43,796 nucleotides of DNA from Candidatus Melainabacteria bacterium. GTDB lineage: Bacteria; Cyanobacteriota; Vampirovibrionia; Obscuribacterales; Obscuribacteraceae. A model generated the notes under the pieces. That model worked only from the letters and a program-made list of their open reading frames with translations, was not told where the DNA came from and did no database searches. The position numbers were made by a program, and so were the translations under genes. Location of the stretch: the NCBI GenBank assembly GCA_003153555.1, contig PLZS01000197.1:1-43796 (forward strand), given 5' to 3'. Below, one piece after another: positions 8,682 through 16,738 of the stretch; position 1 is the stretch's first letter; each line of letters starts with the position of its first letter.

Positions 8682-10190
8682 ATGTCTATCAATATTGATG
8701 AAGGTCCAATAGACCGAAAAAATAGTAAATACAGCGATTTCCTGGAAGATTTGCAAGGCAATATTTTGAATGGGCATGGTAGAGATCACGCAGTCCATCT
8801 GTTTGTCTCATTTAGAATTGATAAAATTGCTGACGCTAAATTATGGATAAAGAACTTCGCGGCTACACAGATTACCTCAGCGAAGAAACAGTTTGAACAG
8901 GCTGATCGATTTAAAGCTACCGGAACAGACGCGGGACTTTTTGCTCATATTGCCATTTCATTTGAAGGGTATGCCGCACTCGGATTGCCTCCCCAGAAGC
9001 GGCCCAGCGGCGTAAATCTCCGCGGGCGCACCGCCGCTGAAATAGATTATGCAGATGCATTCGCGCTTGGATTGCGCTCTCGCCGAGCAGCTCTATTTGA
9101 TCCACCTGTTTCCCAGTGGGAACTAGGATACCAACAAGCAATACATTGCTTGATAATCCTCGCTGACGATCAACCCAAAGAACTTATTGCCGCTGAAATA
9201 GAAGTGACAACTTCTATTTCTCAATTCGCAGATATAGTGCAGGTTGAACGCGGATTGGCACTGAGACGCCAATTTGTTTATGACGATGGTCCGTCCTTTG
9301 AAAATATTGAGCATTTTGGTTACGTTGATGGACGAAGCCAGCCAGTCTTTTTGACAGAAAAGATCGAAGAAGAGTCGAAGTTGGACGGTATCAAATTTTG
9401 GAACCCGGGCGCACCATTGAACCTCGTGCTATTGGCGGACCCCAATGGCAAAAGCGGTACCAGTTTTGGGAGTTTCCTTGTTTTTCGTAAATTAGAGCAG
9501 AATGTCCGAGCATTTCGCGAAGCCGAGAGAGATCTCGCAAGAGACCTAGGAATTTCCGAAAAGAGAGCTGGAGCGATGGCTGTGGGCAGATTTCGAGATG
9601 GGACGCCGTTAGTCCTGCAGCCTGGTGACGGCGGCGAGCCAATTGCAAATGACTTCAATTACACGGGAGATCCCAAAGGACTTACTTGCCCATTTCAAGC
9701 GCATGTAAGAAAGACTAATCCACGTCTCGAATCTGTAGGACCATTTGCCAAATCAGAGGAAGAAGAGCTGGGACACAGAATAGCTCGGAGAGCCATTCCT
9801 TATGGCGGACCCTACACTGAAGCGGACTCGGATAATTTGGATGCTTATCCATCAAATTCTGTAGGACTGCTGTTCATGTGCTATCAATCTGATATATGGG
9901 AGCAGTTTGAATTCATTCAGAGGTTCTGGGCTGACAATCCGATGTTCCTGCAATCAAGTAGTGCAGTGCCAGCAACGTACGATCGAACGGGCTTAGATTG
10001 TGTTATTGGTCAGTCGCAGACCGGACTGCAAGATACGAAAATAAATGAGATTCCAGAAGCCGCCTCTAACTGGCCAGTCGAATGGGGCAAAACAACTAAA
10101 AAATCATGCGTAAGTTTTGCCAAGTTTGTTTCCCTAAAGGGTGGTGAATATTTCTTTTCTCCAAGTCTTACTTTCATGAAGAGCCTATAG
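8682..10190 (+). CDS. DyP-type haem peroxidase
   Basis: A dye-decolourising peroxidase family protein of 502 residues, using H2O2 to oxidise a still unknown substrate. It opens with DLQGNILNGHGRDHAVHLFV, typical of the family. The GxxDG motif appears as HFGYVDGRSQP near 210 with the distal Asp. AHVRKTNPR near 340 contains the proximal haem His, and RIARRAIPYGGPY follows near 365. AGGAAGG lies just before the ATG. It is the second gene of an operon with the GMC-DUF1080 fusion. If that enzyme uses oxygen it would make peroxide for this one, which is inference. There is no twin-arginine or Sec signal, so a cytoplasmic location is likely unless an encapsulin or carrier is involved; none is nearby. 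Confidence 0.92.
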   Translation: MSINIDEGPIDRKNSKYSDFLEDLQGNILNGHGRDHAVHLFVSFRIDKIADAKLWIKNFAATQITSAKKQFEQADRFKATGTDAGLFAHIAISFEGYAALGLPPQKRPSGVNLRGRTAAEIDYADAFALGLRSRRAALFDPPVSQWELGYQQAIHCLIILADDQPKELIAAEIEVTTSISQFADIVQVERGLALRRQFVYDDGPSFENIEHFGYVDGRSQPVFLTEKIEEESKLDGIKFWNPGAPLNLVLLADPNGKSGTSFGSFLVFRKLEQNVRAFREAERDLARDLGISEKRAGAMAVGRFRDGTPLVLQPGDGGEPIANDFNYTGDPKGLTCPFQAHVRKTNPRLESVGPFAKSEEEELGHRIARRAIPYGGPYTEADSDNLDAYPSNSVGLLFMCYQSDIWEQFEFIQRFWADNPMFLQSSSAVPATYDRTGLDCVIGQSQTGLQDTKINEIPEAASNWPVEWGKTTKKSCVSFAKFVSLKGGEYFFSPSLTFMKSL

Positions 10191-10337
10191 CAGTGTCTTG
10201 TGATACCGCTTGTACAACAGCAGTTTAATGGTAAGCCGCTTGAAGTAGGTAGCTTTGATATCGTGCTCGATGACACATTGGATTGCTATTGTCCTTGAAG
10301 ACTTGATCACTGCCTCGTGTCGTATGGATTACGTTGA

Positions 10338-11384
10338 TTGAAAGAACATTTGCTACAATTCCTTTTCTTGTTAGTGACCTTGTTGTTGTTTAGCGGATTA
10401 CCCTCAGTGTCGGCTCAGGATGTTCAATCAGATGGCCCTGACGGGATCAATTTGCAAACAGATGAAGACAATCTTTCAAAAGGCGCTAAGCGGCTTGTTG
10501 AAACGTTGACAAGTCCAAGTATTGTTTTACCAAGCAGCCTAAGTGACATAGATGCGCCAGTGGTGCAAGGAATTGAGAGTTCTCAATTCTCGACGCATGA
10601 AATACAACCGTCACCTTTGCAGATGCCACAAGACCAGAAATTTAAGCGTTTCTGTGCCTTGACGCAGAAACTGCTGTCATATCTAGATTTCGATATTACG
10701 GAGCTGACTGAAGTAAAGAAGCACTTGGATGACAGACACGACACCGCGATGAAATATAACTCTTGGGCAAATCTCCTAGTCAGCGGGAGTAGTGGCATTT
10801 TGTCACCAGCATTCCAATATCCGGGGCAAACTATGTCCGTTCGAGTTCCAAATACAGTCTCCATAGCAGGAGCCGGGGCGGCCTCGCTTAGTTCGGCCTT
10901 CGCTTTAAAAACTGCATGGGAACGGGGACGCGTACAAGAATCCGCATTGCTGTCTGAAGTATTGTCGAAGGAGCCTCATAACTACATGGTTCCGCCTATG
11001 GTGATTGCGTTTTTGAGACAGTGTACTTTTGACGATTTGGGTTACATCGGAAGGAAATTGCTCGCTATTGAATGGGATCGCTACAAGCGCTTACATAAAC
11101 CTTGTCCTTATAATCGTCGCACTGTGGCATTGTTTTGGTTGAAGGAATACTGGGATGACAAAAAACACTTTCATGTCACGTGCGAACAAATACGCAAAGA
11201 TTCGAAGTCGAAACTAGATTCCGATTTGAAAACGATGACTTCGGACAACATCTCAGATCGAATAACAATGCTGACTCAGTTCCGAGTGCTAGTGCAGTGT
11301 GCTCTTTGGTATGGCGAAGAATCATCAGCGAAACCTCAACTTGTGCAAGAAGAAAGTTCGCATACCTCATCCAGAACCAAGTGA
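10338..11384 (+). CDS. Secreted protein of unknown function
   Basis: A 348-residue protein starting at TTG; an upstream ATG at 10324 is closed by TGA after five codons, so it cannot be the start. The N-terminus LLQFLFLLVTLLLFSGLPSV followed by S-A-Q looks like a Sec signal peptide with cleavage near residue 27. The mature protein is mostly polar and helical, with a small hydrophobic Ala/Gly/Ser-rich stretch near residues 170-195. Cysteines are scattered in the second half. I do not recognise a domain. It follows the DyP gene on the same strand after 147 nt, so it may belong to the same transcript or have its own promoter. Confidence 0.65.
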   Translation: MKEHLLQFLFLLVTLLLFSGLPSVSAQDVQSDGPDGINLQTDEDNLSKGAKRLVETLTSPSIVLPSSLSDIDAPVVQGIESSQFSTHEIQPSPLQMPQDQKFKRFCALTQKLLSYLDFDITELTEVKKHLDDRHDTAMKYNSWANLLVSGSSGILSPAFQYPGQTMSVRVPNTVSIAGAGAASLSSAFALKTAWERGRVQESALLSEVLSKEPHNYMVPPMVIAFLRQCTFDDLGYIGRKLLAIEWDRYKRLHKPCPYNRRTVALFWLKEYWDDKKHFHVTCEQIRKDSKSKLDSDLKTMTSDNISDRITMLTQFRVLVQCALWYGEESSAKPQLVQEESSHTSSRTK

Positions 11385-11803
11385 TATTTAAGCCATTGTT
11401 CTTATGGTGTAAATCCGCCGAAATAAATGTCTTTTTTTATACTTAATTGTTGTCACAATCAGGCATGTGTGAGCGCTAGCCTGTTGCTTGAAAACCGAGC
11501 TTGTCTCGGACATCGGCTGAGAATTCAACGTTCAAACGGAACTTCCGTCTTTGTAACCAGCATCAAAAGCGGCTGAAAACCAGTTCGAATGGGATTCTGC
11601 AAGATTTTGCCAGAACGCCATTGGTGTCTACAGTGTCACTACCGGCAGTGTCGACAGTGTTGGGCTGGATTTGAGTTATCAGTCCCGTGTATGCGCCGGT
11701 CAATATCATGAAATATCAACAGTGTAACGAAATCGCTCAGTAGCGGAGCGCACAACGCTAAAATTCATTCGGCCGGGCAATTATATGTGCCTGTACTCAG
11801 CCG
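11385..11803 (+). other. Intergenic region with repeated CAGTGT
   Basis: About 420 bases with no recognisable gene. The hexamer CAGTGT occurs at 11631, 11646, 11655 and 11720, the first three within 30 nt. These could be binding sites for a regulator of the downstream N-hydroxylase, but hexamers can recur by chance. No clear Fur-box-like sequence was found. Confidence 0.35.
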
Positions 11804-11818
11804 ATGGAGAAGCTACTA

Positions 11819-13339
11819 GTGAAAAAACTTGCTGTTATTGGCGGAGGTCCAAAAGCTGCTGCATTAGCGGCCAAAGCTGCAGCACTCAAATGTTGTGGAC
11901 TAAGCGGGTTTGAAGTCACGGTATTCGAAAAGACCACTGACTTGATGTCACACTGGATCGGTGGCTACGGATATAGCGATGGCATGAGACTGTTGTGCAC
12001 GCTACCGGAAAAGGATGTCGGCTTTCCCTATCCGGATACCACGTATCTGTTGGAACTCATGGGTCTTACTGCGCCGGACGTAAATAAAGCGATGCTAGCC
12101 GAGTTTTCGTGGCTCGCGTATCAAACAACTAGCAATCTCTGGCGCAAAGGATATTTGGAATGGATCGATCGCAAACGCCCTGCGCCTACTCATATTGATT
12201 GGTCATCATATCTGAAGTGGGTACTGGAGAAAGCGGTTACATTGTCATCCGGCTCAGTCAGACGAGAACTGGATCGCGAGATTGCAGAAATCGAATTTGA
12301 CGAGCGAAGTGGTAATTGGGTGTTGCTAAGCAAGGAAGGAACATTACTGACCAACCCGGTACAGCATCTGGCGATAACCGGCACAGGAGATCCAGGAGTA
12401 ACGCCAATAGAGCCGACAAGCTACATGAGCGATCCAGAGAAGATAGGAGTATTCAACGGCAAGAATGCCTGGACCGACAAGAATTTGCGCCGGTTAGAGA
12501 GTTTTCAAACCGGTTTAGCAAATCCCTTCTTAACTGATGAATTCATCGGCGTGCTCGGGGGAGGCGGTACCGGCGCCTCGATTGCGGCAGCGCTCATAGA
12601 GTTCAACAGTAAGGCACCGATATGGATGTTCACAAGAAAATCTACCTTACTTTCACGCGGAAAGAGCTACTTCGAAACATCGCTGATTTCGGATCCTGAG
12701 GTTGGAACGCTAGCCTGGACCGAGATGACTTTTGCTGACAGACAAGAATTTATCGATCGAGTCGATCGAGGCGTTGTATCAGATCAAATTATGGAAACGC
12801 TAGAGAATGGAAATTTGATCAATACATCGATTGAGTTCGAAAAGATTGAGGTAACCAACAGGAACAAGCAATTTGACGACGATGATGATTTTCAACTCTG
12901 GGTGGTAGGAAAACAATGGTATGTCGATGATCTCACGTTTGTTAAAGCACAAAGAGAAGTGAAAATCCCGGTCAAGCTTTTCATCGATGCGCGCGGTTTT
13001 AACGGTTGGTGGTTCGTGGAACGCTTGCAGCACACAACGCTTAAAACTTGTTTGTCCAATAAATTGGTGCGACAAATACTGGAGAGAACGATTGAGCGTG
13101 ACCTCTCTTTAAAGTTCAATCTCAGCAGGATGGATTTCTACAATCTGGCCGAGGATTTGCTCAGGGATGCGAAGGATGAGATCGAAAAAGCCTGGCAATC
13201 ATATGCGGCGGTGCCTAAGCAGCTGCAATGGGAGGACAGCAAGATTTACGTGCCGATGGTCAGTGCATTGGCGCAAGGGCCTGGGCTTCCGAATCTTTCC
13301 TGCCTGGGGCTAATGGCAAATCGAATTTTACTTTCCTAG
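11819..13339 (+). CDS. MbtG-like lysine/ornithine N-hydroxylase (siderophore-type)
   Basis: A flavin monooxygenase of 506 residues, closest by eye to mycobactin lysine N6-hydroxylase MbtG. Shared landmarks are the N-terminal VIGGGPKAAALAAKAA FAD fold, PEKDVGFPYP, RPAPTHIDWSSYL, the NADPH-binding GVLGGGGTGASIAAAL near 245, and the C-terminal AQGPGLPNLSCLGL. The expected role is hydroxylation of a side-chain amine to make a hydroxamate iron ligand. I chose GTG at 11819 because GGAGA ends 8 nt before it and the protein then begins KKLAVIGGG as in MbtG. The ATG at 11804 lacks a ribosome-binding site. No siderophore synthetase, transporter or other mbt-like gene is adjacent, so the substrate is open and the gene may act with a distant cluster or have been acquired alone. 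Confidence 0.85.
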   Translation: MKKLAVIGGGPKAAALAAKAAALKCCGLSGFEVTVFEKTTDLMSHWIGGYGYSDGMRLLCTLPEKDVGFPYPDTTYLLELMGLTAPDVNKAMLAEFSWLAYQTTSNLWRKGYLEWIDRKRPAPTHIDWSSYLKWVLEKAVTLSSGSVRRELDREIAEIEFDERSGNWVLLSKEGTLLTNPVQHLAITGTGDPGVTPIEPTSYMSDPEKIGVFNGKNAWTDKNLRRLESFQTGLANPFLTDEFIGVLGGGGTGASIAAALIEFNSKAPIWMFTRKSTLLSRGKSYFETSLISDPEVGTLAWTEMTFADRQEFIDRVDRGVVSDQIMETLENGNLINTSIEFEKIEVTNRNKQFDDDDDFQLWVVGKQWYVDDLTFVKAQREVKIPVKLFIDARGFNGWWFVERLQHTTLKTCLSNKLVRQILERTIERDLSLKFNLSRMDFYNLAEDLLRDAKDEIEKAWQSYAAVPKQLQWEDSKIYVPMVSALAQGPGLPNLSCLGLMANRILLS

Positions 13340-13345
13340 GAGCCC

Positions 13346-13374
13346 TTGACAGTTCATATGTACATATGTATAAT
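13346..13374 (+). promoter_or_regulatory. Consensus sigma70-type promoter
   Basis: TTGACA (13346-13351), a 17-bp spacer, then TATAAT (13369-13374): both hexamers match the consensus exactly and spacing is optimal. It starts a few bases after the stop of the N-hydroxylase and drives the ribbon-helix-helix gene at 13424. A transcription start near 13381 is expected. Confidence 0.85.
13355..13368 (+). promoter_or_regulatory. Palindromic operator inside promoter spacer
   Basis: CATATGTACATATG is a perfect 14-bp palindrome filling the promoter spacer. A dimeric repressor bound here would block RNA polymerase. The adjacent ribbon-helix-helix protein is the natural candidate, giving autoregulation; this is inference. 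Confidence 0.6.
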
Positions 13375-13423
13375 GATACTGGTAGTAAAGGAGAAGTCCA
13401 GGCTGAGCTTGGGCTAAGAGCCA

Positions 13424-13648
13424 ATGAATAACGAAAACATGGTTCTGAGAACCGTATATTTGCCGCCAGAGCTTGATGAGAGATTGCGCGAAATAGCTTT
13501 CCACAATCGCATCAGCAAGAATGAAGTGATGCGGTGCGCAATCGATGCTTTTGTTGAGGAGAAACCTTCTGAGCAGGGCGAGAAGATAAAACGCTACAAG
13601 GCAAAGCAAAGCAAAACCAGTGAAGCCTTGATGTCAACTTCGCGTTGA
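13424..13648 (+). CDS. Ribbon-helix-helix (CopG/Arc-type) DNA-binding protein
   Basis: A 74-residue protein. MVLRTVYLPPELDERLREIA gives the beta strand and first helix, and NRISKNEVMRCAIDAFVEE the second helix, the classic ribbon-helix-helix layout. A basic tail (KIKRYKAKQSK) follows. Such proteins bind palindromes as dimers, often as antitoxins or plasmid-type regulators. No toxin gene follows directly, so it looks like a stand-alone regulator or an antitoxin that lost its partner. It sits behind the strong promoter at 13346. AAGGAGA at about 13387 is too far from the ATG (about 30 nt) to serve it, which makes the start region somewhat odd; AAGAG closer to the ATG could serve. Confidence 0.8.
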   Translation: MNNENMVLRTVYLPPELDERLREIAFHNRISKNEVMRCAIDAFVEEKPSEQGEKIKRYKAKQSKTSEALMSTSR

Positions 13649-13677
13649 TCGCAGCTGATTGATTCATATTGTACGAT

Positions 13678-13702
13678 ACAGCTGGGGACCATCCTCAGCT
13701 GT
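13678..13702 (+). terminator. Hairpin after the RHH gene
   Basis: ACAGCTG pairs with CAGCTGT and the stem continues with GGGA/TCCT, giving an 11-bp stem with a 3-nt loop, 29 nt after the RHH stop. There is no T tract, so it may be an attenuating structure or processing site and not a rho-independent terminator. Confidence 0.35.
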
Positions 13703-13766
13703 GCGTATGACAGTCAGATACCGGCATTTGTAGGGGCGGCCAATTTCAATTGCTCCGTTGACATTT

Positions 13767-14066
13767 TTATAGGTCGGCTAAAAAGTGTCCGTCCGGAAAA
13801 ACGACACCACGCTCCAAAGCAGCTCTCCGTCCAGCATCCGTTCCGTCTCTTATGAGGTCTCTTTCAAACTCCGCCAATCCGCAAGAATGTCATTACAAAT
13901 CGGCCGGTAGCAGATGTGGTATCACCCCACGGTTCCTCCAACGACTTGAACGAAGCATCCGCATCTTGTAACTGTTCTATGATTTCAAGCAGCATTTTTT
14001 CGATCATGCAAGTCTGTCCAACCGCGAAATAACCAAATCATCAGAGCCGTCAAACGCTTTTGTCAC
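13767..14066 (-). pseudogene. Serine recombinase (resolvase/invertase) remnant
   Basis: Reading the minus strand in three successive frames gives resolvase sequence: DDLVISRLDRLA, then LLEIIEQLQDADASFKSLEE with PWGDTTSATGRFVMTFL, then AEFERDLIRDGTDAGRRAAL. These match the middle of Tn3-resolvase/Pin-type proteins (the LDRL, EPWADTTS and ERxLIRERT regions). The frames are joined by two frameshifts near 14000 and 13885. The N-terminal catalytic Ser region is missing and the C-terminal DNA-binding domain is lost at a stop at 13767. This is a dead fragment that escapes simple ORF calling. It may derive from a Tn3-type element like the one at 16526. Confidence 0.8.
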
Positions 14067-14190
14067 TCAAGAAAAAGAAACATAAGCTGCCTTATCAGAC
14101 CCTCCAGAAAATCAACATTTGTTTGCTAATCTTACCGCCAGACATCAGCTGTTATCTATGTAGTTCGTCCATTTCAACGTGGTACGCTGT

Positions 14191-15744
14191 TCAATCATCG
14201 ACGTTGATGTTGACAGTTGTCCCAGATGTACCCTCACATCGACGGTCAGTCCGTTCAACATTAAGCAGGGTTGCGATATCAGATAATGCATCCAACAATA
14301 TTTTTTCAGATTCAAAGCTTGGCTTCTCATCTAACAAATCGGCTCCCCGAATGATTCCAATTGAAAGTCGAGTTGAGTCAAGGCAGAGATCAAAAATTAC
14401 ATCGCCCAAATGATAATAAGTTGCCCGCCATAGTTCGATGAATCGATTTTGTAACTTATTCATATCTCTGTGATACGCTTCAATCCAAGCAAGGCTATGC
14501 ATTCTGGTGATATCATCTGGGAATTCACCGAACATTTTATTGATGTCGTCCTCGTCCAGCTCACGCGTCAAATTAATGTGTTCTTGAACTTCATGTTGAC
14601 TCAATTCAGCTAGTGTTAGCGGTACTTGATACCATGCTATCCACTCGTCGCTTTCTGGCTTGAGCAGACAAATATCCTTCAATAATATTGCTCTCGATGT
14701 CTGGCGAAGAAGCTTGTGTAAATCGTCATTGCTTATGTCATAGGCACGCAAAAGCTTAGAGTCGATTTTTTGCAGTGAGGATCGCCATGGTACAAGAAGC
14801 TCGTCAAAAGCGGGGTCCCCGAGATTCACTTTGCAGATAATTGAGTTCATAGTCAAATTTCGAGCGCTGGTGAATACTTCTTCCCATGAAATTTGTTGCA
14901 CCCTCATGTACTCAAAATAATTGAGGTGGATTTTTGTTCCCTCGATGACTTTTTGAATAAGGGCCTTTAGTACTGCCGTTCTGTATCGTGGCAACAATGC
15001 TCTTTCTCGCGCCTCGCTGAAATCATCGGCTGAATAATCGGGATGTTCAATAACATCCAGGAGGGTCATTATTGTACGTTCTTTCTTGATGTCTGCTCTT
15101 ATCCGAGCGGAGCTTTCAGACTGTGCGCGCTGAGTTTCCTTCAATCGCGAAACGCGAGTTTCAAAATCAAGTAGCGTAAATCCTAGAAGGTCGATCTTAT
15201 CCTTATTTTCCTCTCTCCAATGATCATTACCGGCCCCACACTGAACGATTCCTGTGATGATGCTTTCTCGACCATAGGAGGTGTTCATTAACAGGTCAGC
15301 GCGACGTTTCACCAAATCGATAGTAATTCCAAAATAAGATGCGCGCTCCGAATAGAGTGCCTGCCAGTCGAGTTTCAAAGCTTCCTTGACGGCCAATATC
15401 CTCAATAACTTTTTTTGTTCGCGAATGTGAATTGTTTTCGACCAGTGTGTTTTTATGAAATCAGCGGCCTCCATGATATCGATGTTGTACGTATTGCAAA
15501 TTCCCTTTTCGGTTTCGCGCCAATTGTCCCCATTTTGCGCCTTCTGCAGAATTTGGCTGAGGTATGAATTTCTCAGTTCATCGATCTCGAGAAAAACTTC
15601 AGAATCGACAATTGAATAAAACGCCAACTCTCGTGCTTTCACTCTGCGCCAGTCTTGACCGTGCATTAAGAGCGAGGCAGCGCCGGCAATTTGCCTCTGA
15701 CGATTGCGCGAATATTCAAAGAAATCTCTCAATAGCAACGGCAA
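14191..15744 (-). CDS. Unknown protein with repeated DW-containing helical units
   Basis: A 517-residue highly charged, predicted soluble helical protein that I do not recognise. The N-terminal 200 residues show a repeated unit centred on Trp32, Trp75, Trp127 and Trp176 (contexts QDWRR, DNWRE, LDWQA, DHWRE), spaced 43-52 residues. Each is followed by a similar helix pattern. A further ISWEE occurs near 275. There is no signal peptide or membrane segment. The frame opens at TTG (15744) without a clear ribosome-binding site. A later ATG at codon 27 would cut into the first repeat, so the true start may be upstream or weak. It is transcribed alone, toward the resolvase remnant. The C-terminal ~40 residues are polar and probably disordered. 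Confidence 0.65.
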   Translation of the reverse strand: MPLLLRDFFEYSRNRQRQIAGAASLLMHGQDWRRVKARELAFYSIVDSEVFLEIDELRNSYLSQILQKAQNGDNWRETEKGICNTYNIDIMEAADFIKTHWSKTIHIREQKKLLRILAVKEALKLDWQALYSERASYFGITIDLVKRRADLLMNTSYGRESIITGIVQCGAGNDHWREENKDKIDLLGFTLLDFETRVSRLKETQRAQSESSARIRADIKKERTIMTLLDVIEHPDYSADDFSEARERALLPRYRTAVLKALIQKVIEGTKIHLNYFEYMRVQQISWEEVFTSARNLTMNSIICKVNLGDPAFDELLVPWRSSLQKIDSKLLRAYDISNDDLHKLLRQTSRAILLKDICLLKPESDEWIAWYQVPLTLAELSQHEVQEHINLTRELDEDDINKMFGEFPDDITRMHSLAWIEAYHRDMNKLQNRFIELWRATYYHLGDVIFDLCLDSTRLSIGIIRGADLLDEKPSFESEKILLDALSDIATLLNVERTDRRCEGTSGTTVNINVDD

Positions 15745-15881
15745 TTCACTCGTTTGCGGGCGTTATTGTATTCTACAACAAGCTCAAGATCGTCTAATCT
15801 AAAGATTGAGACACCGTGCGCACTGTTCACGTGCTTGCACGACGACAGTAATGGGGCATTAGCAAGTGCTATGCTGATGAA

Positions 15882-16115
15882 ATGAAGAAGTTCTCCACAT
15901 TGATTTTAAAGGCCATATGTCTCATGTTTTTTGCGCCTGTCATAGCAGGTATCCTCTATGTATCAGTGTGTTTTTTAGGCGCCTGGGGCATAACAGCCGT
16001 TGCGTTATTTGCAATTGCTGCGTTCTTTGCTGTTAGAAACTCAGAATTGTTCTCCGAAAGTCGAGTCCTAAAAGCTAATTGCAATAGAGCGGTGTCACCA
16101 CACACAGTGATCTAA
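15882..16115 (+). CDS. Small membrane protein
   Basis: A 77-residue protein with two hydrophobic segments (about 8-30 and 32-50), predicted to form an inner-membrane hairpin, and a short polar tail. No family was recognised and no strong ribosome-binding site is visible. Its stop lies 4 nt before the start of the J-domain gene, suggesting one transcript and a functional pairing with it. Confidence 0.55.
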   Translation: MKKFSTLILKAICLMFFAPVIAGILYVSVCFLGAWGITAVALFAIAAFFAVRNSELFSESRVLKANCNRAVSPHTVI

Positions 16116-16119
16116 ACGT

Positions 16120-16476
16120 ATGCCACCAGAAAAAACACTACCGCCTCAAATTCGCAAAGCTTGCGTGATTCTTGGATTAAAGCCAAAGGGGCTGACAATC
16201 GAGTCTGTCAATCAGGCATGGCAAAAACAAATGGGTGCGCCAGGTATTCATCCAGACGTGGATGGAGACGCGGAAGCGGTGGGTTTTCTCACTACTGCTA
16301 AAGAGACCTTACTCAAATGGCTAAGGGATAACGGTGGATTCGGCTTTGGAGGTGGTTCAGGGAGCGGTGGTAGTCCTTATCAACCTTCTGGTGTACCGAA
16401 CCAACCTTTGCCTGGAGCTGGCAGAGCCAGCAACGCGGTGTCTTTGCCTGAGTCAAAAGAGAATTTCGAAACATAA
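16120..16476 (+). CDS. J-domain (DnaJ-like) protein
   Basis: A 118-residue protein. Residues about 12-70 look like a J-domain: ACVILGLKPKGLTIESVNQA, then IHPDVDGD with the diagnostic His-Pro-Asp, then a helix with FLTTAKETLLKWL. A Gly/Ser-rich linker (GGFGFGGGSGSGGSP) and a proline-rich tail follow, with no zinc-finger or substrate-binding region of full DnaJ. J-domains stimulate Hsp70 ATPase. The role here may be to recruit DnaK to the membrane protein encoded 4 nt upstream, which is inference. The Tn3-type element begins 50 nt downstream. Confidence 0.75.
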   Translation: MPPEKTLPPQIRKACVILGLKPKGLTIESVNQAWQKQMGAPGIHPDVDGDAEAVGFLTTAKETLLKWLRDNGGFGFGGGSGSGGSPYQPSGVPNQPLPGAGRASNAVSLPESKENFET

Positions 16477-16525
16477 CAGAAGTGTGCGGACTCATGACTA
16501 CATGGACTCAAGGCAGGCAGAATGT

Positions 16526-16563
16526 GGGGTGTAAGGTGCAGTGGAACGAAAACGCACGCTAAG
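16526..16563 (+). repeat. Tn3-type left terminal inverted repeat
   Basis: 38 bp beginning GGGGTGTAAGG and ending CACGCTAAG. It matches the right end at all but two positions. Confidence 0.9.
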
Positions 16564-16738
16564 GGACTAGAGTTCGTCTGAATCGCCTGCGGACTGTGCC
16601 GATCATCGCATATGCAATACGCAATTTTTTTGTTCTCAGAAATTCAAAATCGTTCCTCCGGCGTGCGATATTAACTGACGAGTCGAGACTGTGATTTCGT
16701 TGTTGTCGACACAGAGACTTCGTATGCGAGAATGCGGT

